Part shown: positions 12,200 through 24,016 of the stretch, one piece after another
How the letters are laid out: the number at the start of each line of letters is the position of its first letter
How positions within the stretch are numbered: the first letter of the stretch is position 1
Assembly (NCBI RefSeq): GCF_037975245.1
Contig: NC_092564.1
Span: 22,967,984-23,031,983, forward strand
DNA: 64,000 nucleotides
Direction: 5' to 3'
DNA from: Apostichopus japonicus
Taxonomy: Eukaryota; Echinodermata; Holothuroidea; Aspidochirotida; Stichopodidae
The notes under the pieces: generated by a model
Databases searched by the model: none
Seen by the model: the letters and a program-made list of their open reading frames with translations, nothing else
Told to the model about the DNA's origin: nothing
Translations under genes and position numbers: made by a program

Positions 12200-13995
12200 G
12201 AATATATCTATTTTGTAAGTTGAATTTGTAAAAATAGGCGGGCCTGACGTTTCGATCCTAGCAGGATCTTCTACAGAGACTGAATGACAAGTAACATTAA
12301 CAGAAGAGACAAAATACACACAGAATACCAACACGTTAATGAACAAGGTGAACACAAAAGAGAAAGATGTGAGAGGATTAGTAGACAAGGGATGGAGAGA
12401 GGATAATACCAACAGGGTGAAGAGCAGAGGTATGAGATAAACTGTAAAGGGACAAAGAGAGGATAAGGGAAGATAAGGGAATAAACTAGAAAAGGGCAAT
12501 TACATAGAAGTGTGAAGAAACAGTGAAAGTGAGCTATGAGAATAGGGGTGAGAGGAAGTAACAGAAGGGGACATGGATTGGGTGAAGCAGAAAAGGTTAG
12601 TCTTGACGTTCCTGAATTTTTAGCCCATGAATGGTAATAAGGCGTTACATCCGCAGTTTTTCTCTCTGCTGATTTGTATTTGGTCAGGACGGTTACCTAA
12701 GGATAAATCCCCTGTAGGGACATGTCATTAATGGTATGGTTGGGAACGTTTAAGTGTTATTCAACCGGGGTCTCAGTCTTCATGGTGTTGACTGAGGATC
12801 TGTGACCATAGAACAGCTTCTTGAGGGTGGTTTTGGTTTCACTAAAATACTGGATGCCGCAAACCCTACAAGAAATGAGATAGATGGCATTAGAGGTTGT
12901 GCAAGTGATGTGACCCATAGCCTTGTGTGTGAGTTGGGTTGTGGCTGGTGATGGAATTGGATTCGACAATGTGGTGGCTGCAGACGAGTACGATCACATT
13001 TGAAAGTACCATGCAGAATGTGTTAGAGATGGTGGGATATCTTCATCACTGGCCCAAACGAAGATGCCATCAATGTAGCGCCACCAGATAAGAGGACGAC
13101 AGGGAGATGCAAAGACCATGCGTTCTTCAAGACTAGACATAAACAGACAAACAAAGGAAGGAGCTATCTGGTACCCATGACAGTCCAGTGTTTGAAGGTA
13201 ACGATGGTCATGAAAGTGAAGCTGTCTTTTGTAAACCTGTTGCATGACAACTTTGATGTCATAGATGAGTGGAAAAGGGTGGACCTTCTTGGACAAGGCT
13301 GCACAGTTAGCTGCGATATCTGCAGAATGAGGGATGTTAGTGTAAAGAGAAGTGTCGCCGTGTTTACCGATGAGTGATGTAATGGTGATTTGGATCTTGA
13401 TATCTTCAAGTTTCCTTAGGAAATCTGGAGGGTCATGGATGCATGAATTTATCTGAGGAACAAACGGTTTAATGAAGTGGTCCGCAAATAATGATATCTT
13501 CTCTGTGGAGGACCCATTGCTTGATATCGTAGGCCAACCAGGGTTACTAGGCTTGTGAATTCTGGGCAGAAGATAAAACCTGGCTGCCTTTCAGTCTGTG
13601 CGAGAAAGGGAAGAAAGAGCCTTTTTAGATATCTGGTTCCGCTGGTACATATCAGTGATGGTCTGTTTGATCTGCTGGAAGAAAATATCTGTGGGATTAG
13701 AATCATCAAGAGTGTCATTATTCCTGTTGGAGAGATGATGCATGGCTTTCTTTGATGTAATCCTGTCGATCCTGGAGGACGACTGCAGAACTTTTATCGA
13801 CTGGCTTTTATCGACTGGCTTGATGATAACGTCACGGGAGACCTCAGTGAGGTGAGTGCTGCGCGTTCATTTCTTGGAAGGTTGTTGTGCGTTCTGCGGA
13901 GGGGAGATATTGGCTGGTTAGTCTCAGAACTGACGACTTCAGTGTTAGCTTCGAAAACAGGGACACTCTTCTTAGGACGCTCCATTGTGAGAGCT
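12200..13995 (-). mobile_element. Penelope-like retroelement, decayed
   Basis: A Penelope-like element on the minus strand, recognised by reverse transcriptase followed downstream by a GIY-YIG endonuclease. A 3' segment near 12,235-12,300 contains GAAGATCCTGCTAGGATC and GAAACGTC, the usual stem-like tail motif of these elements. The pyrimidine-rich segment between 12,300 and 12,640 (minus strand) looks like 3' untranslated sequence. Exact ends and target-site duplication were not located. Confidence 0.8.
12757..13985 (-). pseudogene. Penelope-like RT and GIY-YIG endonuclease, frameshifted
   Basis: Read 5' to 3' on the minus strand, the fragments appear in the expected order: an N-terminal piece with NLPRNERAALTSL; a piece with RYLKRLFLPFL and FVPQINSC; TSLYTNIPH (RT motif A region); FVCLFMSSLEE; WWRYIDGIFVW (motif C, where the usual YIDD reads YIDG); then a GIY-YIG nuclease piece (12,757-12,969) with AIYLISCRVCGIQYFSETK and GHRSS. 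At least three frame changes separate the pieces. The loss of the second catalytic Asp and the frameshifts mean the copy is dead. Confidence 0.8.
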
Positions 13996-14082
13996 TTTCT
14001 TGCTGAAATATAGGGGGAAACCCGAAGGCGAATTCTGCTTAAGAAATTAGTGACTCAATGATCTTATTAAAATAAAAACTGC

Positions 14083-14510
14083 ATGCTTCGTTTACAATTT
14101 TTTAAGCAAAAACTTAACCCCCTGCATTCAAAGATTTTATTCTCTACTAATAACGTTGTTCATCATTACGATACAACACATGCTTATAACATTCGCTGTT
14201 GTCCAGCTCGTACGAACTTTGAACTGTTAAGTTTAAGATATCGTGCCTGCATTAACACTTGGAATACAATACCAACAAATATGTATATGTTAAAGTCTGC
14301 TGCACTTTGTAAAAGAATAAAAACTAAACAATGCATTGAACATTATTAATATTATATTTCGCATGTAACTGTTTGAGCTCATAAATGGTATTCATGTTAC
14401 GTATCAACTTACCATCTGATTTATTATACAACAATCGACAAGGGTTTTAATGTATTAAACTTAATGTAGTGTAATTGTGAAATAAAATGCAAATAAATAA
14501 ATAAATGTTT
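14083..14510 (+). mobile_element. 5'-truncated LINE 3' end
   Basis: An 88-codon frame (14,083-14,349) resembles the extreme C-terminus of LINE ORF2: HHYDTTHAYNIRC, RTNFELLSLRYRACINTW-type spacing, WNTIP, and a Lys-rich end. The non-coding tail that follows ends in AATAAATAAATAAATG near 14,500, a short-repeat tail like those of CR1-type LINEs. It is on the opposite strand to the adjacent Penelope-like element and abuts that element's 5' end. Confidence 0.65.
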
Positions 14511-15130
14511 ATTTTGTATCTTCCTGGTTGGGGGTGTTCTACTTCATTAAACCTTCGTCAGGTTTTATAGAAGGCTTCCTTTCTCATCTGATTTATACAC
14601 AATGTAATATGTAATGTTTATTGTATTTCTGGCTGTCAGTTGTGGAAAAAAAATGAATTCAACTTGAATTATATGTTAAAACTGAAATTTAGAAACACTA
14701 TATACCAGAACTATAGTTTTCTTAGACTATGATACCTCAATTTTACATGAAGATGTTTCTTAATTACCCTTCCATTTTGCCTCCTTCACAGCGGGGATAA
14801 ACTAAAACGACCCACCCTATAGACAATTTACATGGATATATTGCTGCAAGTGTGGATCTTTCTTAGTAAACGAATATCCAGTTGATTTTACTCTGATTAG
14901 TGTTGGGAACACTATACGGTAAAGTCTCGGATGATTATGTTATAGTCCATCCATTAATTGTAGTGAGAAATATTTGTGATACATGTAGTATAATATTACA
15001 TATTAAACTCTTTTCTTTTTAACTTTTTCAAATCAATACTACAAAAAATTCCTAAATAAACCAAACATTTACTACGACTTTGTACGAAAAAACAACGTAC
15101 TGTAGAACTTGCAGCAGAAAACATTGAATA
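14511..15130. other. intergenic stretch
   Basis: No gene seen. CTTCGTCAGG near 14,565 is reminiscent of retroelement tail motifs but is isolated. Confidence 0.4.
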
Positions 15131-15136
15131 TTCAAA

Positions 15137-15328
15137 CTTGTAGAGACTTTATGGATGGATTCGGCATCAAACTTTCAATATTCAATCTTGTAGAGACTTT
15201 ATTGTTGAATTCGGCATAAAATGTTCAATTTTGAAAAGCATTTATTGATGGATTCGGCATAAAACTTTCAATATTCAATCTTGTAGGGACTTTATGGATG
15301 GATTTGGCACTTGAAATATTCAATCTTG
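15137..15328. repeat. about 50-bp tandem repeat, four copies
   Basis: Four degenerate units contain CTTGTAGAGACTTTATGGAT, ATTCGGCAT and TTCAATATTCAAT. The third copy lacks its first segment. Non-coding. Confidence 0.75.
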
Positions 15329-16165
15329 CTTTAATTTGTTGTTTTTTATTATTTTCATCTTTAATGAGTCCTGCTCGATGCAGAAACACTGCATTTCTAG
15401 AGGAGCCCACAAAACAAAAGACGCATACAATAATCTGCAGAAGCAAAACGGTTAACAACCAAGGCACAAAAGGACGGCAAAGAGATAGAAAAACAAATAT
15501 CATAAGGTTCAGGAAAAGAAAAGAACCCAAGAACTTGTTTAGTGTTTCTTGTGCGTTATATAAATGAGGAAATATGTTGCCAGCTTAGTTGAAAAGAGAA
15601 CTACTGATCCAATTAAGCACAAAGTTCATATGATGTTGCATGTGCTATATTTTCCCAACCAGTAGCATTTACTAAATACCGAATGTCAGCAACTTCATTT
15701 CATTCATGCTTTCCCAGATCCCCATCCCCATCCCCACCCAAACCCCCACCCCAGCCTAAAAGCTGTTTCCTAATGTCTGTTATTCTCCTGAACTCTTGCT
15801 GGCATTACCTCTTCTCATCGGATACCTTGATGTCTATTTGTGGTCACGTGATCAATTCCATTGTTTGAGATTGATGACACAACTGTACAAAGGAAACTGC
15901 TTCTTCAAGGAAGTTTAAACGTTGTCGACAAGGATACTCTATCTTGTTTATTATGTTTCGTATATATTTGTTTTCTTCAACAATGAGGAAATAATATTTC
16001 TTAACGCAACAAATTGACCAACACGCACACATATACCTTCAACTTGATACTACAAGTGGTATTGAGAATCCCCAACTGAATACATGTAAGGGATGCAATA
16101 ACGGCAAATAATGTGTAATGTATATATAAACACACATGTGTATGAACTTGTACATAATATGGAGT
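15329..16165. other. intergenic stretch with C-rich tract
   Basis: A C-rich stretch of CCCCATC and CCCACC words lies at 15,719-15,755 and could form an i-motif, with G-quadruplex potential on the other strand. No exon or element end is recognised. Confidence 0.4.
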
Positions 16166-16682
16166 ACAATATGTAGGCTATATCAATACAAATATGTTAC
16201 GTGAGTAAAATTGTATGTATATATGAATACAAAGTATAATATTTATAAAACACTGTATATAAATGTGAGAGTGTAAAGTCCACAAGCTGTACAATATGTA
16301 GGCTATATCGATACAAATATGTTACGTGAGTGAAAGTTTTATGTATATATGAATACAAAAGTAAAATATTTATAAAAAACTGTATGTAAATGTGAGAGTG
16401 TAAAGTGTAAATTCCACAAGCTGTACAATATGTAGGCTATATCGATACAAATATGTTACGTGAGTGAAAGTTTTATGTATATATGAATACAAAAGTAAAA
16501 TATTTATAAAACACTGCATGTAAATGTGAGAGTGTAAAGTGTAAATTCCACAAGCTGTACAATATGTAGGCTATATCGATACAAATATGTTACGTGAGTG
16601 AAAGTGTATGTATATATGAATACAAAAGTAAAATATTTATAAAACACTGTATATAAATGTGAGAGTGTAAAGTCCACAAGTT
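16166..16682. repeat. 125-135-bp tandem repeat, four copies
   Basis: Units start at ACAATATGTAGGC at about 16,166, 16,291, 16,424 and 16,559. Each continues through ATACAAATATGTTACGTGAG, TATATATGAATACAAA, AATATTTATAAAA and GTGAGAGTGTAAAG. Copies two and three are longest and most alike. Length differences come from a GTGTAAATT insertion before CCACAAGC. Confidence 0.85.
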
Positions 16683-18235
16683 GAATTGATTAAAAATGTC
16701 AACCGAGCACTAATATGAATTTATACACAGTATAATTTCTCTGACGTCATATATGAACATAAGTCAGAGTCCACAAGACACACGACAGATTGAAAAGCTC
16801 GCCTTAATGATATTAGGCAATGATGCAATGTCACTTCAGGGGAATTTGCTTTATATTTATATACGTGCATACAACAAAACACACACAAAACATAGCAGTT
16901 CCCTCTTATTCGTCGCAGCCAGCCACAACTGGGTGTATTTTACAGATGACGTGAGCGATAGAGCAAGGGTCAGCTCTCATCTTTGGCAGTTAAGCTGAGC
17001 TAGTAGATATTTTTGACACTTTTCCTGAATAACATCAAATTTAGTTATGCCATAATTGCTCCCCAGATCAACTTAAGTCGGACCCACCTTTCTTGGAGCA
17101 TGCGCCCTTAGGGCTAAATTTGAAAAAAAAACGGTATAATAAATTAATATACTGATTTACAGGTGAAACGTTTTACATCTGAATGGTTTAATCGATAGCA
17201 TAGACGAAATCATACAGTGTTTCGTCAGCGAAAAGTAAACGTTGTTCGAGGTTTAAAAGGTGTTGTATCTAATTATGTTTCAATCATTTGCCGAGGCCGG
17301 ATAAACATTTAAGTTACGTCATGTATCTGAAATGAATCTTTTAGAAGAAGAAAATAGTAAATGAATTAGTCATCTTCTCGATTTAGCTCTCAATACTATG
17401 TAATATATTACTGTTAATTCAGAAACAACAACAACATATAAATATTTTAAAAGTTACCATGTGGCGTCGGTGAAGTGGTGTGATCCATTCAGTATGCAGG
17501 TTCTGCGCCACATGACAGATGTAGACTGTTTTCATATTTTCTGGACGAGTTAAGTGAAAGGGAAGGTGAGACGGACTTTCTGGGAACATAGATTTTTTTC
17601 AAGGTGCACTAGATTTCCTATGTTTAATTATTTCATGGAAACATGATTGGGGTAAGACCTTTCCATTGTTTACAATACATTTCTATGATAAACGTACAAT
17701 CAGTAACATGCAGCGGGTACCATTATATGTGTGGGGTCACTGATATTGTGCTGCTATATCGAAACGTTACTCAACAGTTACCAGTTTTTTCACTGAAAAC
17801 TAAGTTTGCTATGAAGTAAAAACAATGAAAAATAGAATGGGAAATGTTAATAAACGTATAACTATAGAGCTTCGATTGGTGAAGAATCAACATAACTGCA
17901 GTCGTTATACACTGGAATTGGTCAAAATATCTCAGAGTAGATTGCGCGAGTTGTTTCAACATTCAGGCCTAAATTTAACACAAACAGGACCAGAAATGTT
18001 ATTGTTGACAATAAGTTGATAGAAACACACTATGCTTTCCTTACATAAACCATACTTCGAGATAGAAATGAGTATTCAAATTCCATCGGTTGGAAAGTGA
18101 GTGACACTGTATAAGTCAGTACATCTTATTAGGTATTCTCCCAAGTCAACCATTACGTTTTCAAAGCAGGAAGGAAGTTTCAAACCACTTAAGGGGAGAA
18201 AATAGTATCGTGGCGACAAAAACTGCTTATGTAAT
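16683..18235. other. intergenic stretch
   Basis: No convincing exon, RNA gene or transposon end. Short open frames have no recognised motif. Confidence 0.45.
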
Positions 18236-18507
18236 GTTTTCTCGTGAAGATTTATATTTAAAAGCTTACTTTATTTTATTTATTTGTCTAACATTATAGG
18301 GTATACTCGGTTACTGTAAAGCTAATCTCCCACGAGGCCCTGAAATGTAAAAACTACAAGTAACATAATCATAATGAAAATAATATAGAATAAAAAGGTA
18401 AACAATTAGACGACAATAAAACGAATAAAAAACACACAAAATTGACAACGGCATAAAATACATCATGGAACAATCAATGAATTGAATTAAGAGCATATAC
18501 AAAATTA

Positions 18508-20690
18508 GTTCAAGTCCTGTATGAAACGTTTAAAGGTATTTAAGGAGTTGGTATTCTTACACTCTTTTTTTAACTCGTCCCACTCCTTAGCAGCAACATA
18601 AGAAAATGTTTCCTGATTATACTGGGTATAACCACCCTCTAAGAATAAAGTATTTCGTGTGGTGGACCTTAGGTAGTAGATATGTACAGTATATTATTCG
18701 TGGGACGGAACCTGCCCACAATGTACTGTTTAGCCAGACCATTGAAAAGACCTATACACCATTGTCAATATTTAACATTTTTAAAACGTTTTTCATATGA
18801 GGACCAGTTCAACATTTTCAGAAGGTCTTCAGATTTTTTCATCAAATTTTGCATTGAGAATAATTCTTGCTGCAACTCTCTGTATAAACGACTACTTCAG
18901 AACACTTCTGGTATACTCATACCCCATAATAAACTACAATACTCAAACATCGGTAAAATATATCCGTTATCAAATAGAATACAAGTATTTGTATCAATGA
19001 TTGGTTTTATACGTCGAAGTAAAGCCAATCATACTAGAAACGAACTTCCAAACAAAATCAACTTGTTCATTCCAAGAGAATTCATTGTCAACTTTTACGT
19101 CCAAAATCTTTTCGCAGCATACACTTAAAGAATCTTCGACGACGATATTTAAGTTGTTATTTTGAATTGATTTCAACCTTTCTCTTGAACAAATCAACAA
19201 GCCTTTAGTTTTGTTACTTTTTATAACCAATTTTATTCACCATTTGCAAATATTAGTCATATCCTCATTTAAGTTGGTATTCTAATCATCTATAGACGTG
19301 CCCTTCATATCACATGTTGTATCATCTGCATACATATCCGCCGAGCAATGATTAATACTTTGACCAATGTCATTAAAATCAACATAACAAAGATCAACGG
19401 ACCCTGTCGCACCCCAAATGTCAATGGCAGTAAGGGGAAAAACACACCATTAACATACATACGTAGATTGTTGTCTATTAGATAAATAGGACTTCAACCA
19501 TGCAACAGAGCTTTCCGGAAGACCATACATAGTTAGCTTATTTATTAGATTAGAATGGTTTACTAGGTCAAATGCTTTTCACGGGTCTTGAAATACAGAT
19601 CCCATACATAAATGTATATCAATAGATCTGCAGTCGTCGATGATCTTATTCAGTAATGCAGTTTCACAGGAGTGCACTTCTCGAAAAACTGACTGGGACA
19701 TTCGTATTAAACCAAATGCAATTAAAAACTAGAATAATGCATTATGAACGTTTTATCTAATATATTAGATTAAACAGGTAGATAATTGATACTTCTAGAT
19801 TTGAATCACCGCCCAGACCGGTAGGTTTAGTAACATCCTTTGAAATAAGCGATTTGCAGCCATAACCCTCAGTCACGTTTGGATTTTGGAATGTAACACC
19901 ATTACGTAACTTTGAAGAAAGCATAACTCTTTAACACTAGCTAAATAATCATTATCCACATTGTTGTTAGTTTCTCTAGTTGGTACTTTGATTACTTGCT
20001 TCAAGTTTTAAATCTCCATGTAAAACGTTGCATCCAACGTTTGTTACTCCCACCTAATAGATTATGTTAAAGTCCCCGATAATAACTATGACAGAAAAAG
20101 AATTACACGGGGCAGCTATCATCTCATGAAATTTATCATTCCACTCGGCTGTTGAATCAGGGGAGATAAAATACACAATTCAACAAATTTGTAATATGAG
20201 GTAAAACAATTTCAACCCGAATCTCTTCAATTATATTGTTTCAAATTTGGAATTTCGAACAGACTGGTTTTGTTTTGTAACAGCAACGCCTCCTTCTATA
20301 TCTTTCCTGTCCTTGCGAATTACATTGTAACCGGGTATGCATACTTTATAATCCTGTATTGTATCATTGAAAAAGGTTTCGTTCAAGGCAAATATACTAA
20401 ATGATTTCGTATACCATCATATATAAAAGCCTGTAATTGATCCACCTTAGGTAAAAAGGTGATGAATATTCATAGAACCTATTGCGATGACATTATTGAT
20501 TTTCGTGGTGGTCATAACATTGTTGAATTTATTGTTAACATTGTTCAAACACTTACAAACATCAATGTGTGTACTATTCAGATGTTTATTATTGAATACT
20601 TTGTAGGATTTATCATGGGTGTCGTCAGGGGGTAATCGCAGGACAGGGTTCGTATGTATAGCGGCACTCTCGACCAAGAATTTTACAAAT
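18508..20690 (-). pseudogene. LINE ORF2 remnant (endonuclease plus RT)
   Basis: On the minus strand: an endonuclease start with IAIGSMNIHHLFTKVDQLQ and then IRKDRKDIEGGVAV (20,260-20,490); an RT core with CYVDFNDIGQS and CSADMYADDTT (about 19,320-19,420, catalytic YADD kept); a thumb region with KTKGLLICSRERLKSIQNNN and NEFSWNE (18,994-19,230); and a C-terminus with AAKEWDELKKEC and SLNTFKRFIQDLN ending in TAA near 18,508. Many stops and frame changes separate these blocks, and the motif B region is heavily altered. Not functional. Confidence 0.75.
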
Positions 20691-21060
20691 GTGTTTGTTG
20701 TTTAAGCATGAACTTTCCTTTTGTCCATGACGTCCACATGACCTACACTGAATAGTCGGTCAAAGCGATATCTTTCTGACTTGTGGTTGTTTTCGCCACA
20801 TTTGTAGCAACCCCTGTCGTATCTATCGTACGGTCTTCTATAAGTTTGTTTATGCCAATTGAACTGATGTGGGTTCTGCCTTCACGTGTAATATAGGTGT
20901 TCACGTTGGTCCAGGGGGGTCACGGAGGTAACGATCACGGTTGTTACTATTTTGAGGACGCTGTATGTAGATAACTGTCTGTAGCTTGGCCTGCATAGCC
21001 ATGGGACTTAATGTCACACAAAAGGAGAGTTATATCTTTCTCGTTGTCTGATGCTTTGGA
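20690..21060 (-). pseudogene. LINE ORF1 remnant with CCHC zinc knuckle
   Basis: The minus strand encodes MAMQAKLQTVIYIQRPQNSN, a PPGP-type linker and then CYKCGENNHKSER with the first half of a CCHC knuckle (C-x2-C-x4-H). The following DRLFSVGHVDVM segment looks like a degraded second knuckle. Such knuckles are typical of the RNA-binding ORF1 protein of CR1/Jockey-type LINEs. The frame is interrupted upstream by the hAT insertion at 21,073. Confidence 0.65.
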
Positions 21061-21072
21061 AACAGTCTAGAG

Positions 21073-21547
21073 CATGGGTTCCCTAACTGGGGTGCATGGA
21101 CCTCCAGGGGTGCATGAATCCATCCCAGGGGGGTCGTGAGACGTTTCGGAAAGTCAAAACTAGAGTACTTTTGTTGAACTGATATATATATAACTTAGTA
21201 ATGTACAAAAATCGTACCTATCGACAAACTCTTTTCGCGTTCCACATGCATATGTTGCCATAGTAGTATATCGTACCGTGCATGTGATAAAAAAACAGGA
21301 GCATCCGTCTCGTCGTGTGTGATGGTTGATCGTTGCGTGATACAATTCGTGATCTGATCTTGAATAAACATTTGTTCAACTCTTGTTTTTTATTACAATA
21401 TTACACTATGAACTTGATCTTTTAAGAATCACTGTTATGCGTATTATAGTATAATAATGACTCAGATCGAGTCTCGAAAGTTGGGGGTTCGTGACAACTC
21501 TGACATCCACATGGGGTTCGTGTGGGCATAAAGTTAGGGAAACCCTG
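21073..21547. mobile_element. small hAT-type MITE
   Basis: The ends are inverted repeats: CATGGGTTCCCTAACTGGGG at the left, and the complement of the right end reads CAGGGTTTCCCTAACTTT. They are flanked by an 8-bp near-duplication, GTCTAGAG (21,065-21,072) and GTCCAGAG (21,548-21,555), with one mismatch. An 8-bp target duplication and a CAG-GG-TTCCC terminus are hAT characteristics. There is no coding capacity (475 bp). It sits in or beside the LINE ORF1 remnant. Confidence 0.75.
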
Positions 21548-21747
21548 GTCCAGAGCCTAGATGTTCAATCTCTTTTTCCCATTCAGAGTATATTTAATCA
21601 AGTTTGTGTGCAATCTTTAGGAAACTATGACGTAATTGGTCAATTGGTGAATCAGCCAATATTTTCAAAGAACTCGTACAGTCGAGTATGAAGTAAATAC
21701 CTGATGCAACTCACGAAGGCCACGTTATTGTTCATTATTCGGGAGTG

Positions 21748-22278
21748 TCTTGATTAAAGCTGATGTAATTCGAGGGCGCAATTCAACTTTCGTTTATTAA
21801 GATATATATATGCTGATACGCAACAGTGGAATTCTGTGAAAAAAAAACTTTATCGTGTTAGACATTATCCCCCAGGTGGATAATATATCCTGGCGCGAAC
21901 TAGATATAAATGAATGAAACTGTAAACAGGAAGAGGGAAAAAAGGAAACTAAGGAAGTGATGTTTGCGAACTTGTAAATTTGTAGTCATTGTATGCCTAA
22001 TATGGTTTATAATTAATTATATAACTTTTTTGATTATTTTGATTATGGCTAGAGCGAAATTCGAGCCACTGAATCCAGAGGTCACTAGTCAGAATCCCGT
22101 TCTTCTAGTCAGTCAATTTCTTTGTTATTTTTCGTTGTCTAAAATTACCTAGTCAGTTTCCCTTATTCATTTATTTACATTATTATTGTTATTGTTAGAT
22201 CAATGTGACATACAATTAATTAACACTGTGCTATTTTAAGACATACAATAGACTTTGGTTCCAAAGCGTGTGTAGTTA
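21748..22278. other. intergenic stretch
   Basis: Nothing recognised apart from short AT runs. Confidence 0.4.
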
Positions 22279-22600
22279 GGTTAGTCCAAGGGCGTAGGAA
22301 CCGGGGGCTGGGGGCGCCAGCCCCCAGTGAAAAATATGGAGGGGCGGAAGTATCATTCCGCCCCCCCCCCCCGCTTTGCAAGTCAGAAAACCCCTTTTTC
22401 ATTTCCAAATGAGAAAAAATCTCATTTAGAGCACCAAATTGCATCTAAGGCCAGGTGAAAATGCAAAATTATATACAAAATGGAGTGGGTGGGTTGAAGT
22501 GTGCTATATTGCACCAAATTGCATCTGAGGCCACCTGGAAATGCAAAAATATCCAAAGGGGAGGGGGACACCCATGTATTATTCTTTGTGCAACGTAAAA
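22279..22600. mobile_element. one-ended hAT-like repeat with duplicated segment
   Basis: It begins CAAGGGCGTAGGAACCGGGG, a terminus very like the complete MITE at 27,822 (CAAGGGCGGCGGAACCGG). Next comes a G/C-rich hairpin (CTGGGGGCGCCAGCCCC) and then two copies, about 85 bp apart, of a unit containing GCACCAAATTGCATCT and GGCCA. No matching right terminus was found, so the copy is probably truncated. Confidence 0.4.
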
Positions 22601-22750
22601 GGGACACATTTCGTAGTTTTTCTTCCAGTACGTTGTATTACTCCATTGAGTTAAACGGTGAATATACAATTCTGTAGTGGTAAATATAACTCACTCTCAC
22701 GACAGTGTATATGCATTGTTGTAATTAGTAACTTAGTTCAAACAGTTGGA

Positions 22751-23238
22751 TTAAGATGGAACAAAAGCTTCCATTAAGTACTGAGAAGGAACAAGTCCAA
22801 CTGTCAGATTCTCCTTCTCCCCGATCCACCATCCTTCGTATTCCCGACTGATAATATGAACAAAATCACCTCTCTTCAATTCCAATTCGTCTGCCGCTTC
22901 CGATTTGCAATCCCACAATGCTCGGTAAATATTTGTGTAATCGTATCGCCAGCAAACCGTCTCTAAGGATGCGTTGTCTTCAACCGGTAGCTGTGGTAAC
23001 GGCGTTTCTTGGTTCTTTAACATTCCTAGCGGCGGTGTATCTTCTCCAACATGCTCAATTTTGATGGTTACTTCGTCGTACGTGTCCTCGTTATCAGTTT
23101 TAACTTCTTCGGAATCTTCTCCATTTAGTAAGATTTCTATTGTAGGTCCATCCTTTTTTATAGACTGGTGTCTTCTTTGGGAACCTCTATGTCGTTCAGT
23201 GAAACTCTGAGACTTCACGAATGGAGACAATCCTACAT
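22751..23238 (-). CDS. SKAP-like SH3 adaptor protein, last exon
   Basis: The minus-strand exon starts after a strong acceptor (a TTTTCTTCTTC tract, then GACCCAG) at 23,238 in phase 1 and ends at TAA 22,751-22,753, coding about 161 residues. The C-terminal 56 residues form an SH3 domain (about residues 102-157): ALWDC (ALYDY position), DELELKRGD (RT loop and diverging turn), the WW pair before IGE, and GLVPSQY with the ligand-groove Pro and Tyr. The preceding region is acidic with TYDEV, a possible tyrosine phosphorylation site, as in SKAP adaptors, which end in an SH3 and act downstream of Src-family kinases. The SH3 resembles vertebrate SKAP2 (WDC, DELSFKRGD, GLVP-x2-Y). The PH domain is not seen and should lie upstream at higher coordinates. 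Confidence 0.75.
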
Positions 23239-23430
23239 CTGGGTCAAAGAAGAAGAAAATCAAATCAGAATTAGCTTCAAATGATCAAAGATGCTAAGGG
23301 AGCCAGCATGATAGTTTTTAGGACTGTAAACCCGCCGCATACCCTCTCATCGTACCAACCTGAAGCTATCCCAGGATTCATCACAGGATTCATCCCAGGA
23401 TTCATCACAGGTATCCAACTCATCCCAGGA
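23130..23430. repeat. segmental duplication, copy 1 (functional exon edge)
   Basis: This segment holds the 5' part of the SH3-gene exon, its acceptor and adjacent intron up to the start of the minisatellite. It is repeated in direct orientation at 23,908-24,215 with only scattered differences. The shared stretch ends in both copies in CCAACCTGAAGCTATCCCAG and then the 12-bp repeat. Confidence 0.85.
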
Positions 23431-23740
23431 GTCATCCCAGGATTCATCTCAGGATTCATCACAGGATTTAAACTCATCCCCAGGATTCATCCCATGATTC
23501 ATCACAGGATTCATCCCACGATTCATCACAGGATTCATCATAGGATTCAAACTCACCACAAAATTTATCACAGGATTCATCACAGGATTGAAACTCATCA
23601 CATGATTCATCCCAGGATTCAACTCATAACATGATTCATCACAGGATTCATCACAAGATTCAAAATCATCAAAGGATTCATTCCAGGATTCATCACAGGA
23701 TCCATCTAAGGATTCAGTTTGATTACAGAATTCATGTACA
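23368..23740. repeat. 12-bp minisatellite, array 1
   Basis: Tandem units of GGATTCATC(A/C)CA, with occasional inserted words such as AAACTCATC. Because the unit is a multiple of three, several frames stay open on both strands, encoding FITG/FIPG-type, MNPV/MNPG-type or CDES-type repeats. I regard these as non-coding side effects, since the array lies within an intron. Confidence 0.85.
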
Positions 23741-23907
23741 TATAACGTGTGCAATTTATGGAAAGTGAGACCGCTATCCAGATTCATCCCCACAGAGATA
23801 TATCCCCACTTTCAGATTTCCATGGTTTAACCGTGCAGAAGATACACCATCAGATATATGAATATATATGAATCCTGTGGTGATTTGTTAACCAGGAGAG
23901 CAAACCT

Positions 23908-24016
23908 GAGATTTCTATTCCAGGTCCATCCTTTTTGATAGACTGGTGCCTTCTTTGGGAACCTCTATGTCGTTCAGTGAAACTCTGAGACTTCACGAAT
24001 GGATACAATCCTACAA
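23908..24016 (-). pseudogene. duplicated SH3-gene exon fragment with lost splice acceptor
   Basis: A copy of the first part of the SKAP-like exon (KSQSFTERHRGSQRRHQ is retained). In the real exon the acceptor reads GACCCAG before the exon. Here a single change at 24,017 makes it GACCCAA, abolishing the AG. The fragment also stops before the SH3 domain and runs into unrelated sequence with a stop. It therefore cannot act as an alternative last exon in the usual way. Confidence 0.75.

Larger units (their letters stand above)
18240..21740 (-). mobile_element. decayed LINE with ORF1 zinc knuckle, endonuclease and RT
   Basis: A second non-LTR element on the minus strand, older than the one at 2.5-5.5 kb. 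The 3' end near 18,260-18,300 carries AATAAATAAAATAAA after the segment GGGCCTCGTGGGAGATTAGC, a 3' UTR style common in CR1-like LINEs. Going 5', reverse transcriptase, endonuclease and ORF1 remnants follow in the correct order. The 5' boundary is uncertain; ORF1-like frame fragments run up to the small hAT element at 21,073-21,547 and perhaps beyond it. Confidence 0.75.
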
